A stretch of 64,000 nucleotides of DNA from Trochalopteron elliotii (Eukaryota > Chordata > Aves > Passeriformes > Leiothrichidae), in contig JANPWX010000360.1 in the NCBI GenBank assembly GCA_024734555.1, positions 1,360,774 through 1,424,773 on the forward strand, written 5' to 3'. The translations under genes were made by a program, and so were the position numbers. The notes under the pieces were generated by a model that was not told where the DNA came from, did not search any database, and saw only the letters and a program-made list of their open reading frames with translations. Below are positions 27,250 to 38,286 of the stretch, piece after piece. Within the stretch, counting starts at the first letter, position 1; each line of letters begins with the position of its first letter.

Positions 27250-27322
27250 GCTCTTGACCAGTGCTGGGGACAGGATGTGGGGCTATGGGGTCATTCAGCT
27301 CTAGTACAGCTGTTCTTAGGCT
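27250..27322 (+). mobile_element. Ancient CR1-like LINE 3' end
   Basis: The phrases CTTGACCAGTGCTGGGGAC, AGGATGTGGGGCTATGGGG, TCATTCAGCTCTAGTACAGC and TGTTCTTAGGCTC align in order with the old amniote CR1 3' end (GCCACTGCTGGAGACAGGAT, then CTGGGCTAGATGG, CATTGGTCTGACCCAGTA, TGTTCTTATGTTC). Divergence is high and the piece is only about 70 bp. It belongs to the same type of element as the copy at 5103-5252. Identification rests on remembered consensus. Confidence 0.6.
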
Positions 27323-28743
27323 CAGGAGTAGCAATTCGGGATATAATTCAGGATACTACTCTTCCAGTCACCCTTTTTATCCAGACTTTTCAGAGGCATC
27401 TTCTGGCATATGCTACTACTTTTCATCTGTCCAGTAGTCTCTGTGGGTCATTCCAGAAAAAGGAAGTAAAAACAAAGTACTTCAGAGAATGACTGTGATC
27501 GTGTCTTGGTTCCACAGTTATAAGGCTTTGAACCCTCCCACTATTCAGTCTCAGAGAATATAAGCCCTTTAGAATTAGTCTCAAAATTTTTGAGAACTGT
27601 TCCTCATATAAACAACTCTTTTATCTTCAAAAAACTTCTTTTTGGTCTAAAAACTGCACCTATGATCAAAAATTTCTGCTTATTATGTGGCTTAAAATAA
27701 ATAAACAAATGACAATAGAAAAATTGCAGTAGGCCTTTTTGCTTAATTTCCTGAAAATACAGAAGTGGCTTCTTGGTGGGATTTTCCAGACGTATGTACT
27801 TAAGTCAGTTTTCTCTGAAACCACAAAAATGTCTCAGAGTTTATGCCTGTTTGTAATTGTACATTTTAGAACATTTCTGATTCTCTGTTAGTCAGAACTT
27901 GATGAAATATTACAGGAATGTGTGCTTCATTTTTTTTCTTTCATGCTAAGGCTAACAAAAGATGATCAAAAAATATCCAAGTCAGGCATCTAAGCTCTTC
28001 TCAATAGTGACTTTTCCATTCAGAAGCCAAAGTTACAATGAAAATTAAAGTCATGTATTCTTGAAATATTTAATCAAGAAAACAAATGTTTTAAGTTATT
28101 AACGAGGTCTGTTTTCACACTTTATGAAATGTAAAGTGTCATCCAAGGTCACCAACTAAACTTGTTGGAAAGTTCTTTTTTCTGTCCATAGTAGTACCAT
28201 ATGCAAAATATATGGGAAAAGGTCTACAGAAGTTACCGGAATGGGAATTTAAAACACAAATTTAATGTCAGAACAGAAAGATGTTTTTTCACCATGTTCT
28301 ACATTATGAAATTTATTAACATCTATGTTTAAGAACACAGTGAATGGGAGAAAAGATTTCTGAAGGTCCATGGTGACTTTTTAATGACTATAAAGCAACA
28401 AGGTAGCAAATATTCAATTTCAGCACTTTCGGCATATCATGACTTCATTTTAAACTGAGTCATGGCAGAATGTGGCAGTTCCCTTATGCCATGAGGTCTA
28501 TACATTTTTCATGCTGTCTACAAACATGTTGCCTGTAAGTCGTTGCCACATTTTTCTGGTTTCGTGTCAGAAACTAGAAATCAAAAATGTGAGTGACAAA
28601 TGTCATCCTCAACACATAGAAACCTGTTCTATATCCTCAAAACTGCAAGTATCCTGCATTCTAGCCACTTCCATTAGTCATTAGTCACATGCATGTATTA
28701 TTTCATTGAAGGAATCTAAACGAAACAAGTATAAGGAGGCATA
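27323..28743. other. Anonymous sequence, no gene seen
   Basis: Nothing recognised. The frames at 27277-27492 and 28472-28684 (71 and 70 codons) show no domain. Confidence 0.65.
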
Positions 28744-28891
28744 GTCATAAAAACATACTATGGTTTCGGTTGGAAGGGACCTTAAAGAACACCCAGTTCC
28801 AACCTCCCTGCCATGGGCAGGGACACCTTTCACTAGACCAGGTTGCTCAAAGCACCGTCCAACCTGGCCTTGAACACTTCCAGGGGTGGGT
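28744..28891 (-). mobile_element. CR1 LINE, 3' end only
   Basis: Plus-strand order shows the reversed CR1 tail: GGTTTCGGTTGGAAGGGACC, TTAAAGAACACCCAGTTCCA, CCTGCCATGGGCAGGGACAC, CACTAGACCAGGTTGCTCAA, GGCCTTGAACACTTCCAGGG. It is cut off at GGTGGGTCACG. The octamer tail survives only as traces (ATAGTCATAAAAACATACTATGG). The sequence is close to the avian CR1 consensus, so it is younger than the copies at 5.1 and 27.25 kb. Confidence 0.93.
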
Positions 28892-29600
28892 CACGTAATT
28901 TTACCAGAGAGGCTGCTAAATTAAGTGGCAGGGATTTATTATACTAAATGTATAATTCTCACAAGCTTCCTCCTGTAGTTTGAGTACATACTTTCTAGAA
29001 GTTCTTTTCATATTGACCCAGTGAAAGGAGTTCCTGGATTCCTTTAACAAAAATGCATTAGAAGATGAAAAAAAAATCTAGATTTGAATGGGAAAATAGA
29101 AGAGTGTAGGTAAATCTTCAGAACCATGTGGCTGTACTGTGGAAGAGCATAACAAACGTCAGTCTAGGGAACGTTAATATCTATTAATCTAAGTGCATTT
29201 GATTGGATACATAAATTATGGAATGACCGAGTGTCTAGTTTTCAAGAGGATCACACAGAATACAATTTCTCAGTAAAGGCAGAAAGAAAGGAAGGAACTA
29301 TGAGCCAGGAAGGAGAGTCATTAATGGGTATTTTTTTTGTGGTGTTGTTGTTGTTGTTTCTCTAAACAGCACAAGAGAAATAGCAGCTGAGAGAAGGGAT
29401 TAGGTCTAAGAAGTTTTCAGGAATTGGCACGGAAACTGATCAGTTGTGAATTAATGTACTTCTCAATTTTGGGCACAATTTAATGGAAAAAGAGTTAAAA
29501 GGACAGTAATTTATGATTCTAATGATGTAGGAATGATTACATTAATTTTGCTGTGTGCATCTTTGGGCACTACAATATAAGAAGGATATAGAGCTATTAG
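28892..29600. other. Anonymous sequence with (GTT)n
   Basis: No gene. It contains a short (GTT)n run at 29341-29358, between a T run and a pyrimidine-rich stretch. Nothing else is recognised between the two flanking CR1 elements. Confidence 0.65.
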
Positions 29601-29762
29601 AGAGTGTCACAGAACCAAGTCTGTCAGAGTTCAAAAAATGTCTGTACAATTCCCTCAGGCAGGGGATCTGACTCTTGGGGTGTCTAGTGCAGGGCCAGGA
29701 GCTGGACTCAATGGCTCTTGTGGGTCTCTTTCAGCTCAAGATATTGTATGATTTTATGATCT
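29601..29762 (+). mobile_element. CR1 LINE 3' end (SINE-partner type)
   Basis: Plus-strand blocks are GTGTCACAGAACCAAGTCTG, TCAGAGTTCAAAAAATGTCT, CTGACTCTTGGGGTGTCTAG, TGCAGGGCCAGGAGCTGGAC, TCAATGGCTCTTGTGGGTCT and the terminal tail ATTGTATGATTTTATGATC. This is a 5'-truncated CR1 copy: the last codons of ORF2, the short 3' UTR and about two octamer units. Its final 60 bases correspond to the tail of the SINE at 60.5 kb (GTTGGACTTGATGATTATT, CCATTCCAACTCAGAATATT), so it belongs to, or is close to, the CR1 subfamily that moved that SINE. That last step is inference from resemblance. Confidence 0.92.
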
Positions 29763-30711
29763 TAGCTCTTGCTAGTAACCTGTAATTGTTGATAAAATTC
29801 CAAGCAAAACCTGAATTGAAGCTCAGGTCTCTGGCCAGAAAACTTGAACCATATTTATTGATTATGGTTTCAGTCATATTTCGAAGCATTTCAAAACATA
29901 TGGCTCTGATTTTTTGGCTATTTTGCAAGTATCTTGAGAGTATCTTGTACAGAAACTGTATAATTCATCTGTTACATGAAAGAAAAAAGGAAGTTTATTT
30001 TGAAATTCAGGACATCTTACAGCTCCATTCATTGAAAAAGCATCTGAAGTAATTAAGAAACAGATAATCTACATTCAGAAAAATACAATACAAGTTGGTC
30101 TTTCTAAAATTAAAAAGGAAAGATTTTCTTGAATTTGCAAAACAACCATTATTCAAATCTATAAATTTTTTTGTCTTGATAGAAATCTGTTTACAGGGTG
30201 TTGATATTAGATTTTGGCCTCTACATGCTCATTTAGGCCAGGAAGCAAGTAGACTGAAAATGGATATATTTTTAAATAGCAAAGACAGAGCTGATTCTTA
30301 AATACAAACTTTGAAAATATTAAAAGCGGGCTTGGGAATTCTTTACTCAGGGTGTGATAGAAGGGAAGCTTCTGTAGCCAAACTAAGGCAGCTTCTAACA
30401 GACCATTTGTACAAATGAATGTGAATTTGTAGCTATCCACCCCTGTAGGCTGTACAAGCCAAAGTGAAAGACACCTTCAATCTGTAAAGAAAAGACTTTG
30501 TGTGCATTTGCATCCATCTTTATCGCCGTGCTCCTGAGCTTCTTGGTAGCAGCTGCAGAGGTGGCTTCAAGGAATGTTATGCTTCTTCTTGGTCTTATCT
30601 TTCTATTAGGTTTTTTATAGAGAAATCCAGAGAGGATTGTGATTCAGAGAACAGCTGCTTCTTTGATTCGCCTCTTCCTGTTCTCACTCAAAGGCTGCTG
30701 TACGTAAGCAA

Positions 30712-30772
30712 AAGGGCACCGGCGGGGTCGCAGGCGGGGAGGGGTGGGAGCCGTGCTCGGAAACAAGGACTG
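30712..30772 (+). other. G-rich CpG-containing patch, possible G-quadruplex
   Basis: The plus strand contains GGGCACCGGCGGGGTCGC, AGGCGGGGAGGGGTGGGAG and CCGTGCTCGG. Four G runs of three or more (GGGG, GGGG, GGGG, GGG) lie within about 30 bases, and there are at least five CpGs within 60 bases. In an AT-rich, CpG-poor region this is the densest G-run cluster I noticed. It might be a structured regulatory site or part of an unrecognised transcript's 5' end. No promoter motif is evident. Confidence 0.5.
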
Positions 30773-32108
30773 CTTTCCTCAAACACGGGTGGAGAGACAC
30801 TGAAAGATACCTGCTTCTTTCTGCATTCAATTCCAATAGGAATTGGGCTTGCGTTATTGAGTTAACCTGAATAAAGATTTTTGGACATTGAGTAATTTCC
30901 CCACTTCAAACTGAGGAAAAACAAGAGGAAATAGTGTCATTTTTCTAATGAATCCTACGTTTTTAAACGCCTGTGAAAATTCTCAATACAGTTAGTAAGA
31001 AAACTTACATTTTTTGTTCAGAATTAGAAATCACCTAAAATCTTTAAAAAGATCAGGATTAGAATTTATATCTCACTCAAAATATGATTTGCTTGTGCTT
31101 TACCAACACCTGGAATTCAGTACGTGTTTGGCTACTAGTGGTAGGCAGAATTGTTTAACTTAGTTTTCTATATACAACCTGAAGGTTAGGAACCGTGGAC
31201 AGTACTCTGCAATTTTAGTGATTGTTGTCTGTTTGCCATAATTACAGAGATATTTTAAACTTCCACGTTTTGTTGTAGACATAATATTAGGTAAGGAATA
31301 ACAGCAGAGTGTTTTGAGTAATCTGTTATTGTGGACACATCCTGAAGACTAGCTGATGCTATATTTAGTCACTACGTGGTTAACTGTGACTAGACTAAGG
31401 ATGTTATTTTTCGTTTTGTGTTTGAAGTTACAAATGTAGTTTTTGCAGTCTGAAATTCCTCAATTAAAGAAATAATAGTTTCAAATCAAAGTTGTGCATA
31501 TGCACACACAGAGAATTTCCCTTTTGCTTTCTAGCAACTAGTTTATGTTGCTGTAGTTCAATTTAGTTGTTGAGTTTCTCTTGAAGCAAACAAGCTGAAC
31601 AATATAAAAAAAATATAAATTCACACCCAACTCCAGTGTAAAATTTATTAGGGATATATCCATAATATATATTTTTAAGTGTTTTTATGCATATGTTTAA
31701 ATGTGTATGTGTCCACATCCTTTATCTTGATCTTGTTCTCACTAAATAGAATCAAAGAGAGAACACTGTAAAGGAATGAAAGTTTAAAAAAAAACATACA
31801 AAAGTTATTCAGCAGGTATATTTATATAGTTCTCCAAAAAAGAGCTGTACAACTTAAAAAAAACCCCAACTTTTTTGAAGTGGTATTATTCCTAGCTGAA
31901 AGGATCTGATTTAGCATTTTAGGTTGAGCTGCAACTGGCATAATCTCTGCTTAGTTTTGTGCCTACTGTAAGTATCAGCAGCAAATGCAGACTGTTCAGA
32001 GAAGTTCAGGAATTCCTTCTGAGCAGGGTCAGGAGCCCAAAGACACAGAGGAATAAAGGAGGAAGCTGTATCATACTGTTTCATACTGTCTTCTGTGCAG
32101 GACAATAC

Positions 32109-32151
32109 AGTTAGCAAATTACAGACAAATAAAGTTAGTAAATTACAGACA
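32109..32151. repeat. 24-bp tandem duplication
   Basis: AGTTAGCAAATTACAGACA at 32109 and AGTTAGTAAATTACAGACA at 32133 differ at one base, with a period of 24. In the 100-codon minus frame here this gives a duplicated eight-residue stretch, but that frame is not otherwise gene-like. Confidence 0.85.
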
Positions 32152-32460
32152 TTACTTGCAAAAAGCATAGGGGATCTGTGAAAAAAATTTAATTGACTTT
32201 GGCCTAAGGGCAAAGTTCTGTTTGTACCAAAGATTCCATTTATTGAACTGAAGCCACAAAGGTACCCTGAAATTTTGTGGCTAAGGTTTACAGAGATGTG
32301 TGACTAATAAATGTTTACATAATTTTATTATATATGCAGACTCTAAATCTTTAAAATCATCTTAATATGCAGAGCCTAAACCTTTATAATGTCTTATGGT
32401 TCAATGATAATATTTTTGATAATCTGCATTGTTGCTTTTAGGGAGTTGTACAACATGTGC

Positions 32461-32502
32461 CTTTCTTAGGACAAAGGATCACAAAGGATCTTTCTTAGGA
32501 CA
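32461..32502. repeat. Nested short duplications
   Basis: CTTTCTTAGGACA occurs at 32461 and again at 32490. Between them ACAAAGGATC is repeated twice in tandem (32471-32480 and 32481-32490). It is likely replication slippage. Confidence 0.8.
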
Positions 32503-34102
32503 CAAAAAATCCTCTGGATTTCAAAACCAAAATTCAGCATCACAAAACAGACAAATATTAATTTGACAGCCATCAGTCGGTGCTTCCAGATATTAATTTT
32601 CTCACTTTTCATGACCTTTCTGCAAGAAATTTCCTTTTCTGCTTCTCTGCTAGTAGAATGGTTCCTAAAACACAACGGAGGAGGTAAATTCAAGTGTCAG
32701 CTAAAGGAGTCTGCCTGTTTTTAACACCGTGAGTTAGGAAGTTCTCCAAGGACCAGCCACCTTGAAAACAAGAGGGGAAATGTACTTGGAGATTTAAAAT
32801 TTAAGTGACAGCACAAGAATTGCAAATTGCAAATTGTTCCTGCATTTTTTCAAAAGAGTTCTTCTGCTTTTTAAGTCACGTAGGTACACCTAAAAATTTT
32901 ACCCTTTTTTAGTAGGAAATGATTCATGTTTCTAGGAGATCCTAGCATGCTAGTTCTGAAAAAATCCTAGGCATTTCAGGAGCATACCCTGTGTTTTCTA
33001 GCTTATAGTAGGTACACCATTCAAGTGACCATTGCAGAGATAGTCTGAAATAGCATCCCTTACATACAGCACATAGCATTTCAAATCCTCAATACCAATT
33101 GTTTTAGTCTCCATATCCATTGTCCTTTTAGCCTTTTCATGGTCCATCCCATTTATTGCAATTGGCCAGCAAGCCAATGTCTGCCAGCTGCCAGCTGTTT
33201 AAAGAAAATAAAGTCAAGAAGCATCCATAGTGAAGTGTTTCTGTCTTTCATGAAAACAGTTTGCATTCTACACGAAAAATTCTTTCGTGGTGTAAGGGAA
33301 TTGACGTCAGTACTGTTACACCCAGAATGATTTTGGCCCTGCATGTCTATTATGCAATGCTTTCAGATGCACAGCTCTATGATGAAGAAATGATTGCCAG
33401 ATGTGAGAGTAGTATTTTCCCTTGTTTTTTTGAGATCCACGAACAAATTCTCATGTGTGGACTGTGTACTTCCTCAGTGTATGTATGTGTGTATGTCCTC
33501 TAAGAATAATTCCATAGAAAATATTTGAAATGACAGCATAAGAAAGAATTAAAAAAAGAACCTCTACATTTATTGCTCTAAAAAAAAAAAGCTCATATAA
33601 GTATCTTTCATACATGTGATACAGGCTCCTCCTTCCTTCCTGCCAGGCAGAAACTGATAACATCTACCAAAATAGTGACCACTTCCAGCTTTGGGAGAGA
33701 AGCCCCCGGAAGGAAAAAAAGATACAATTGATAATTTGGCCTTCTCCCAAAGTCATGATAGAAAGCTTTATAAAGACACCTGTAGTTAAAGATGGTCAAA
33801 GGGTCACAGGATGTGTGGAAGAATCCAGTCGCTTGGAGCCATCTGTTGACTTTCCAAGTATAGCCGCAATTTTTTTCAATTAACCGTAGTAAAAAACTAT
33901 GAAGTTTTCTTCATAGGATCATAATACTACTGTTACTGCATCTAGCAGTTTACTGCAAAAAATAATCAGCTCAGGCAAGGTAAAAGTTCTTTCCGGATCA
34001 TGTTTCCCCAGAACTTTGTTCTTCACTAAATGTGTGTGATAAGTAGAAAACATTTATTGCTTTATCCTTTCATCTAGTTTAATTTGTTCTTTGTGCTTCT
34101 AT

Positions 34103-35042
34103 TGGGTTTGTGTGGCAAGATTTTGGTAGCAGAGGTCTACTGGGATGGCTTCTATGAGAAGCTGCCAGAAGTTTTCCCCATGTCCAAGTGCCAGGCAGCT
34201 CCAGGATGGAACCCCTGCTGGCCAAGGCTGAGGCCATCAGCAGCAGTGGTAGCACCTCAGGCATTACAGAGTTAAGAACTCTGCTGCACAACACCAGCAG
34301 CACTCGGGAGAAAGGAGTGAGAACACATGAGAGGAGCAACTTTGCAGACACCAAGATCAATGAAGAAGGAAGGGGAGGAGACGCCAGAGCAGAGATTCTC
34401 CTGCAGCCCATGGAGAAGACCATGATGTGGCAGTTTTGCCCCTGCAGCCCATGGAGGCCACAGTGGAGTACAAATCCACCTGCAGCACGCAGTGAACACC
34501 ATAATGGTGCAGGTGGATGCCTGAAGGAGACTGTGATCCTGTGAGAAGTCCATACCGGAGAAGTTCTGCAGCATGGTTTGTGAAGAACTGCACCCTGAAG
34601 GAAGGACTCACATCGGGGAAGATTATGGAGAACTGTCTCCTGGAGGAAGGACCCCATGGTGAAGCAGGGGAAGCATATGAGGAGACCCCCCGGTGGAGGA
34701 AGAAGTGGCAATGTGTGATGAACTGACTGCAGTCTCCATTTCCCATCCCCCTGTGCTGCTTGTGGGGAGCAGGGAGAGGATTTGGAAGGGAAGTTAAGCC
34801 CTAGAAGAAGGGAGGGGTGGAGGGAACATGGTTTAGGACTTGGTTTTGTATCTCACTACCCTACTCTGATTTGCTTGTTAATAAATCAAACTAATTTCCC
34901 CCAGCTGAATCTGATTTGCCTGTGACACAAATTGGTGAGTGATCTCTCTCTGTCCTTGTCTCAACCCCCTGAGACTAACTGTATTTTCTCTTCCCTATCC
35001 AGCTGAGGAGGTGAATGACAGAGTGGCTTTGGAGGGCACCTC
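34103..35042 (+). mobile_element. Endogenous retrovirus LTR with leader, apparently solo
   Basis: It begins TGGGTTTGTGTGGCAAG, then TTTTGGTAGCAGAGG and GCTTCTATGAGAAGCTGCC. The middle carries several diverged repeats of a GAAGGACTCACATCGGGG / GGAAGGACCCCATGG theme. It proceeds through GTGTGATGAACTGACTGCAG, GAAGAAGGGAGGGGTGG and CTACTCTGATTTGCTTG to an AATAAA at 34880 and CTGATTTGCCTGTGACA. It continues into GGTGAGTGATCTCTC, TTTTCTCTTCCCTATCC, AGCTGAGGAGGTGAATGACA and GGAGGGCACCT. The series matches, from memory, a songbird LTR type (TguLTR5-like; the ERV class is not established here). No gag, pol or env sequence flanks it, and there is no second LTR in the window. The true 3' boundary is uncertain: the LTR proper may end near 34927, with the remainder being leader. 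I did not find a clear flanking duplication. The 210-, 129- and 118-codon frames within it are spurious. Confidence 0.92.
34880..34885 (+). terminator. LTR polyadenylation signal
   Basis: AATAAA lies near the 3' end of the LTR, about 45 bases before the TGTGACA junction, where an R-region polyadenylation signal is expected. Whether it is used is unknown. Confidence 0.6.
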
Positions 35043-37302
35043 ATCACAGTGCTGATCCCTCCCCTAAGTGCCAAATGAATTGGACTCTCAGTATTTAGGG
35101 CTGGAACTGAAGTATCACTTATGGAATTTATTCCATTTTGAAGAAACTGAATGTAAAACCAACACACTTGTACATGACTTGGGTTCTTGTTGCAGTGCAT
35201 CCAGCACGTGAAGCTGAGTCAGTCTCCTGCACAGAGTAGTTGTACTCTAAATTGTAACAGTTCAAGCTGACCATCAGTACTGCCTGATGTTAGTGGTTAG
35301 ATGGAGAGGTGGACCTGGTTTGAGTTGTATGCAAAAAGCAAATACAGTGCATCTAAGAACTTCAGGATTGTGACCAAGAAGTCTTTTGAACAAGAAAGGG
35401 GGGTGGGATTGGCAGAGATTCCACTAGAAGAATGAAGAAAATAAGCCTATGTAGTTCTTGATATTTCTGAGTGGTAGGCCTCCTTCTTTGAGTTAATCTC
35501 AGGTTTCTGTCTTCCATCTGCAGTAAAGCTAGGAAAAACTGTAAAGCTAGGAAAAACTGTAGAAGCTCACAGGAAATAATTAAAAGAGGTGAAACTTTAA
35601 AGGGCCACTTCAGATGGATTGCTCAGGCATAGAGAACCTTAGGTCTGATACAGGAAGTCACAGTTGCTGCTGCTTGGATATTTTCAGACAATGTATCTTA
35701 AATAAAACACAATTGCCTTGTGAATAAAGAGTCACTATTTGTTTCTCTGCCTTTTGACTGAAGACAGAAATGCATTCTTTTTCTGACAGACAGGAGGCAA
35801 GATCCATATGAAGCAATACTCATCTCCTAGTCGTGCCCAAACATATATGAGATGGTGGGCAAGAAAGACTGATGGAGACCAACAAAGTCTTTTCCCTGGC
35901 AATATGAGACATAGCTTGGAACATCCAAAGCAGCAAAGTCAACAGGAAGGAAGGGTGCACAGAACAGAATTGCAGAAGCAGAAATAGTCCCTAGTGGAGA
36001 ATCACTTTGGGGTGGCTCAGCCCATTTTGTTTTTAACCTTACAAACACAGAGGATGGAAAAGCATGGAAAACCAGAAAAGTTCAGACAAAAGGCCAAGAT
36101 ACCTAGAGTGGAAACAATCTTGAGATCTGTTTCTAGTCAGCGCTGCACATCTGTATGTGTAACAAAAGCACTACCCAGCTCATCACAAAATTAACAGCAT
36201 GGAGTGATCCAAACTGAGAACAGCAGAGGAACTGTGGATGAAGGCAGAGCACTTGAGCTGGGGGAGCTGGGGAGTTGTGTAACACCTGCTTGCAATACTG
36301 TTGGCACTAGCTACCACTCTGAGTCTGTCACTTTCCAAGTTTTCTGAAATAGTATAATATAAAAACCTTAAGACAAAAGGACTGGTATTTCTGCAGAATT
36401 CCCTCTCTCTTATTCACAGCCATCATATACCAACCAATTTCTGAGATGATGTATTCAGTATCCTATGGAACTCTAATGAACTTGAAGTTATTTAGAGTAT
36501 AAATCAGACTCAGCTTTGCTCTGTTTCCTTTAGATTTCATATGCTTATTGCCCTCAAAACTAGCTGGTCCCTCCTCCTTTTATTTCTGCAACTCATTTCC
36601 CACAGCTGTAGTATTTATTCAAAATCCTTGGCTCTTGTTTTGCCTCTCATTTTGCTGCCTGAATAATTTGATCCTCTGGAGTATACTACTTTAAAACTGT
36701 TGCACACACCAGATGAGAGATATTTTTGCACCTCTTTTCCAAGGCCAGATTAGAAATGAAATGATTTCTGTTTAGATAGCTAAAGACTGGGGTTTTTTAT
36801 TTTTTATTTTTTTTTCTTTTTCCTTGAGCATGTATCTCTCGTTTTCAGTATACTCATTGAAACACAGTCTCTGCCATAATTTTTAGGACTGCAAGCAGGG
36901 AGCTGAATGGGAGCCAGGGTATTATTTATAAAGAGAGTCTGGGCAGTTAGTGAAGTAAAAGCAAGTATTGTTTGGTATATAATGCCCCTTGATGTTATTT
37001 CTCTTTGTCATGCTAATATTGTTCTAGATCTCTGCTGTGTCAAGTGCAGACAGGAAACTAGTCAAGAGTGGTGTGTCCTTGACAAAAAGTATATTTAGAA
37101 ACAATAAAAAATAATTACTTTCAACATTCAGTAAGAACATTAATTGTTAATTTCTGAGGTCCTTGTGGAGATAGCTGTTTTTAAAATGGCTAACACTGAA
37201 ACAAAATTAACCAACCACAGTTTCTTGTAACCTCTGTTTAAATGTCCAGTGAAGGAAAATGTCTGAGGTTCAGGGAGCAGACAAGTCTTCATTTCAAACA
37301 GA
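35043..37302. other. Anonymous sequence, no gene seen
   Basis: No exon or RNA gene. It contains an 18-bp tandem duplication at 35523-35558 and a T-rich run at 36791-36821. The frames (73-79 codons) have no recognisable content. Confidence 0.65.
35523..35558. repeat. 18-bp perfect tandem duplication
   Basis: GTAAAGCTAGGAAAAACT occurs twice in direct succession with no mismatch and is followed by the start of a third copy (GTA). Confidence 0.9.
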
Positions 37303-37900
37303 ATCCTAGAATCACTGAACAAGATAATAGTTTGGGTTGGAAGGGCCCTTAAATATCATTTCATTCCAAACCCCCTGCCGTGGGCAGGGATGCCGCCCAC
37401 TATATCTGGTTTCTTAGAGCCCCATACAACCTGCCACAAAACACTTCCAGGCATGGGGCACCCACAATCCCTCCAGGCAACGTGTTCCAGTGCTTCATCA
37501 TCCTCCGAGTAAAGAATTTCTTCCTAACATCTAATCTAAATTTGCCCTAAATTTAGATTTTCTAAATTTTGCCCTAATTTTTTTTTCAGTTTAAAACCCT
37601 TGTCCTGCCATTGTCCCCCTGTATAAAAAGTCTCTGCATTTTTTATAATCGCTCTTTAGGTGGAAGGTGCTGTAAATTCTCCTTGAAGTCTTCTCTACTC
37701 CAGCTGAGCAACCCCAGCTCCCTCAGCCCAGAGAGCTGCTCCAGGCCCTTGGTCAGATTCATGGCCCTCATCTGGACTCTCTCCAACAGGCCCACATCTT
37801 TCTTATGCTGAGGACCTCAGAGCTGGATGCAGGTAGGACATTCTGCACTCTCACAAGGGCCATGTAGAGGTGCAGGATTCCCTCCCTTGTCCAGTTGTTT
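37303..37900 (-). mobile_element. CR1 LINE, first of an abutting pair
   Basis: Reversed CR1 3' end with most of its landmarks: AATCCTAGAATCACTGAAC tail, GTTTGGGTTGGAAGGGCCC, CCCCTGCCGTGGGCAGGGAT, CACTTCCAGGCATGGGGCAC, GTAAAGAATTTCTTCCTAAC, CCTTGTCCTGCCATTGTCCC, CTCCAGCTGAGCAACCCCAG, CCTCATCTGGACTCTCTCC and GCAGGTAGGACATTCTGCAC. About 600 bp are present. A local duplication of the CTAAATTTGCCCTAAATTT stretch plus a T run at about 37535-37587 disrupts the usual spacing. It directly abuts a second CR1 copy in the same orientation, which restarts nearer its 3' UTR. Confidence 0.93.
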
Positions 37901-38169
37901 CTTGAACATTTCCTGGGGTGGTGACCTCTCTGGGGAGTCTGTTCCAATATGTGACAACCCTTTTCATGAAGGACTTCTACCTGCCTGATGTCCATCCTGA
38001 ACCTCCCCTGGCATTGTTTGAGATTATGTCGTCTTGTCCTGTCACTTGTCACCTGGCAGAAGAGGCTGACTCCCCCTTCACTACAACCTCCTTTCAGGGT
38101 GTTGTAGAGATCAATAAGATCTCCCCTGAGCCTCCTTTTCTCCAGGCTAAACAATCTCTGCTCTCTCAA
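37901..38169 (-). pseudogene. CR1 ORF2 C-terminal relic (reverse transcriptase)
   Basis: A minus-strand frame here reads about 90 residues that match the C-terminal end of the CR1 ORF2 polyprotein, downstream of the reverse-transcriptase core. Key phrases are [41 protein letters not shown] and QGRFRMDIR. The full-length protein would be around 900 residues with an endonuclease before the reverse transcriptase. Only this tail remains, so it is inactive. The frame runs on past 37901 into the abutting CR1 copy for another 43 codons of unrelated reading, a chance fusion. The usual ending after the DIRK-like motif is degraded. Confidence 0.85.
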
Positions 38170-38286
38170 TTGCTCCTCATAGGACTTTCTAGATCCAGCT
38201 TCGTTACCCTTCTCTGGACATGCTCCAGCACATGCTCAGTGTCTTTCTCGAAGCAAGAGGCCCAGAACAGGACACAGCAATGCTTC
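37901..38286 (-). mobile_element. CR1 LINE, second of an abutting pair, 3' tail missing
   Basis: Starts at CTTGAACATTTCCTGGGGTG and continues with CCTCTCTGGGGAGTCTGTTC, GACAACCCTTTTCATGAAGG, CTGCCTGATGTCCATCCTG, TCACCTGGCAGAAGAGGCTG, TTTCAGGGTGTTGTAGAGAT and CTGGACATGCTCCAGCACAT, ending at AGGACACAGCAATGC. It repeats a part of CR1 already present in the neighbouring copy, so it is a separate insertion. Its own last 120 or so bases and octamer tail are absent at the junction, which implies deletion or recombination between the two copies. Part of ORF2 remains open (see next entry). Confidence 0.93.

Larger units (their letters stand above)
29763..34102. other. Anonymous sequence, no gene seen
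   Basis: Holds a G-rich CpG-containing patch at 30712-30772, a 24-bp tandem duplication at 32109-32151 and a compound duplication at 32461-32502. The largest frame is 121 codons at 30500-30865 plus, across the G-rich patch. It has no recognisable domain and lies in a local GC peak that suppresses stops. Confidence 0.6.

Noticed and set aside
34079..34711. 210-codon minus-strand open frame, the longest in the window
   Set aside because: It is antisense to the LTR, with overlapping open frames in other phases. The internal GC-rich repeats of the LTR account for it, and no domain is visible.
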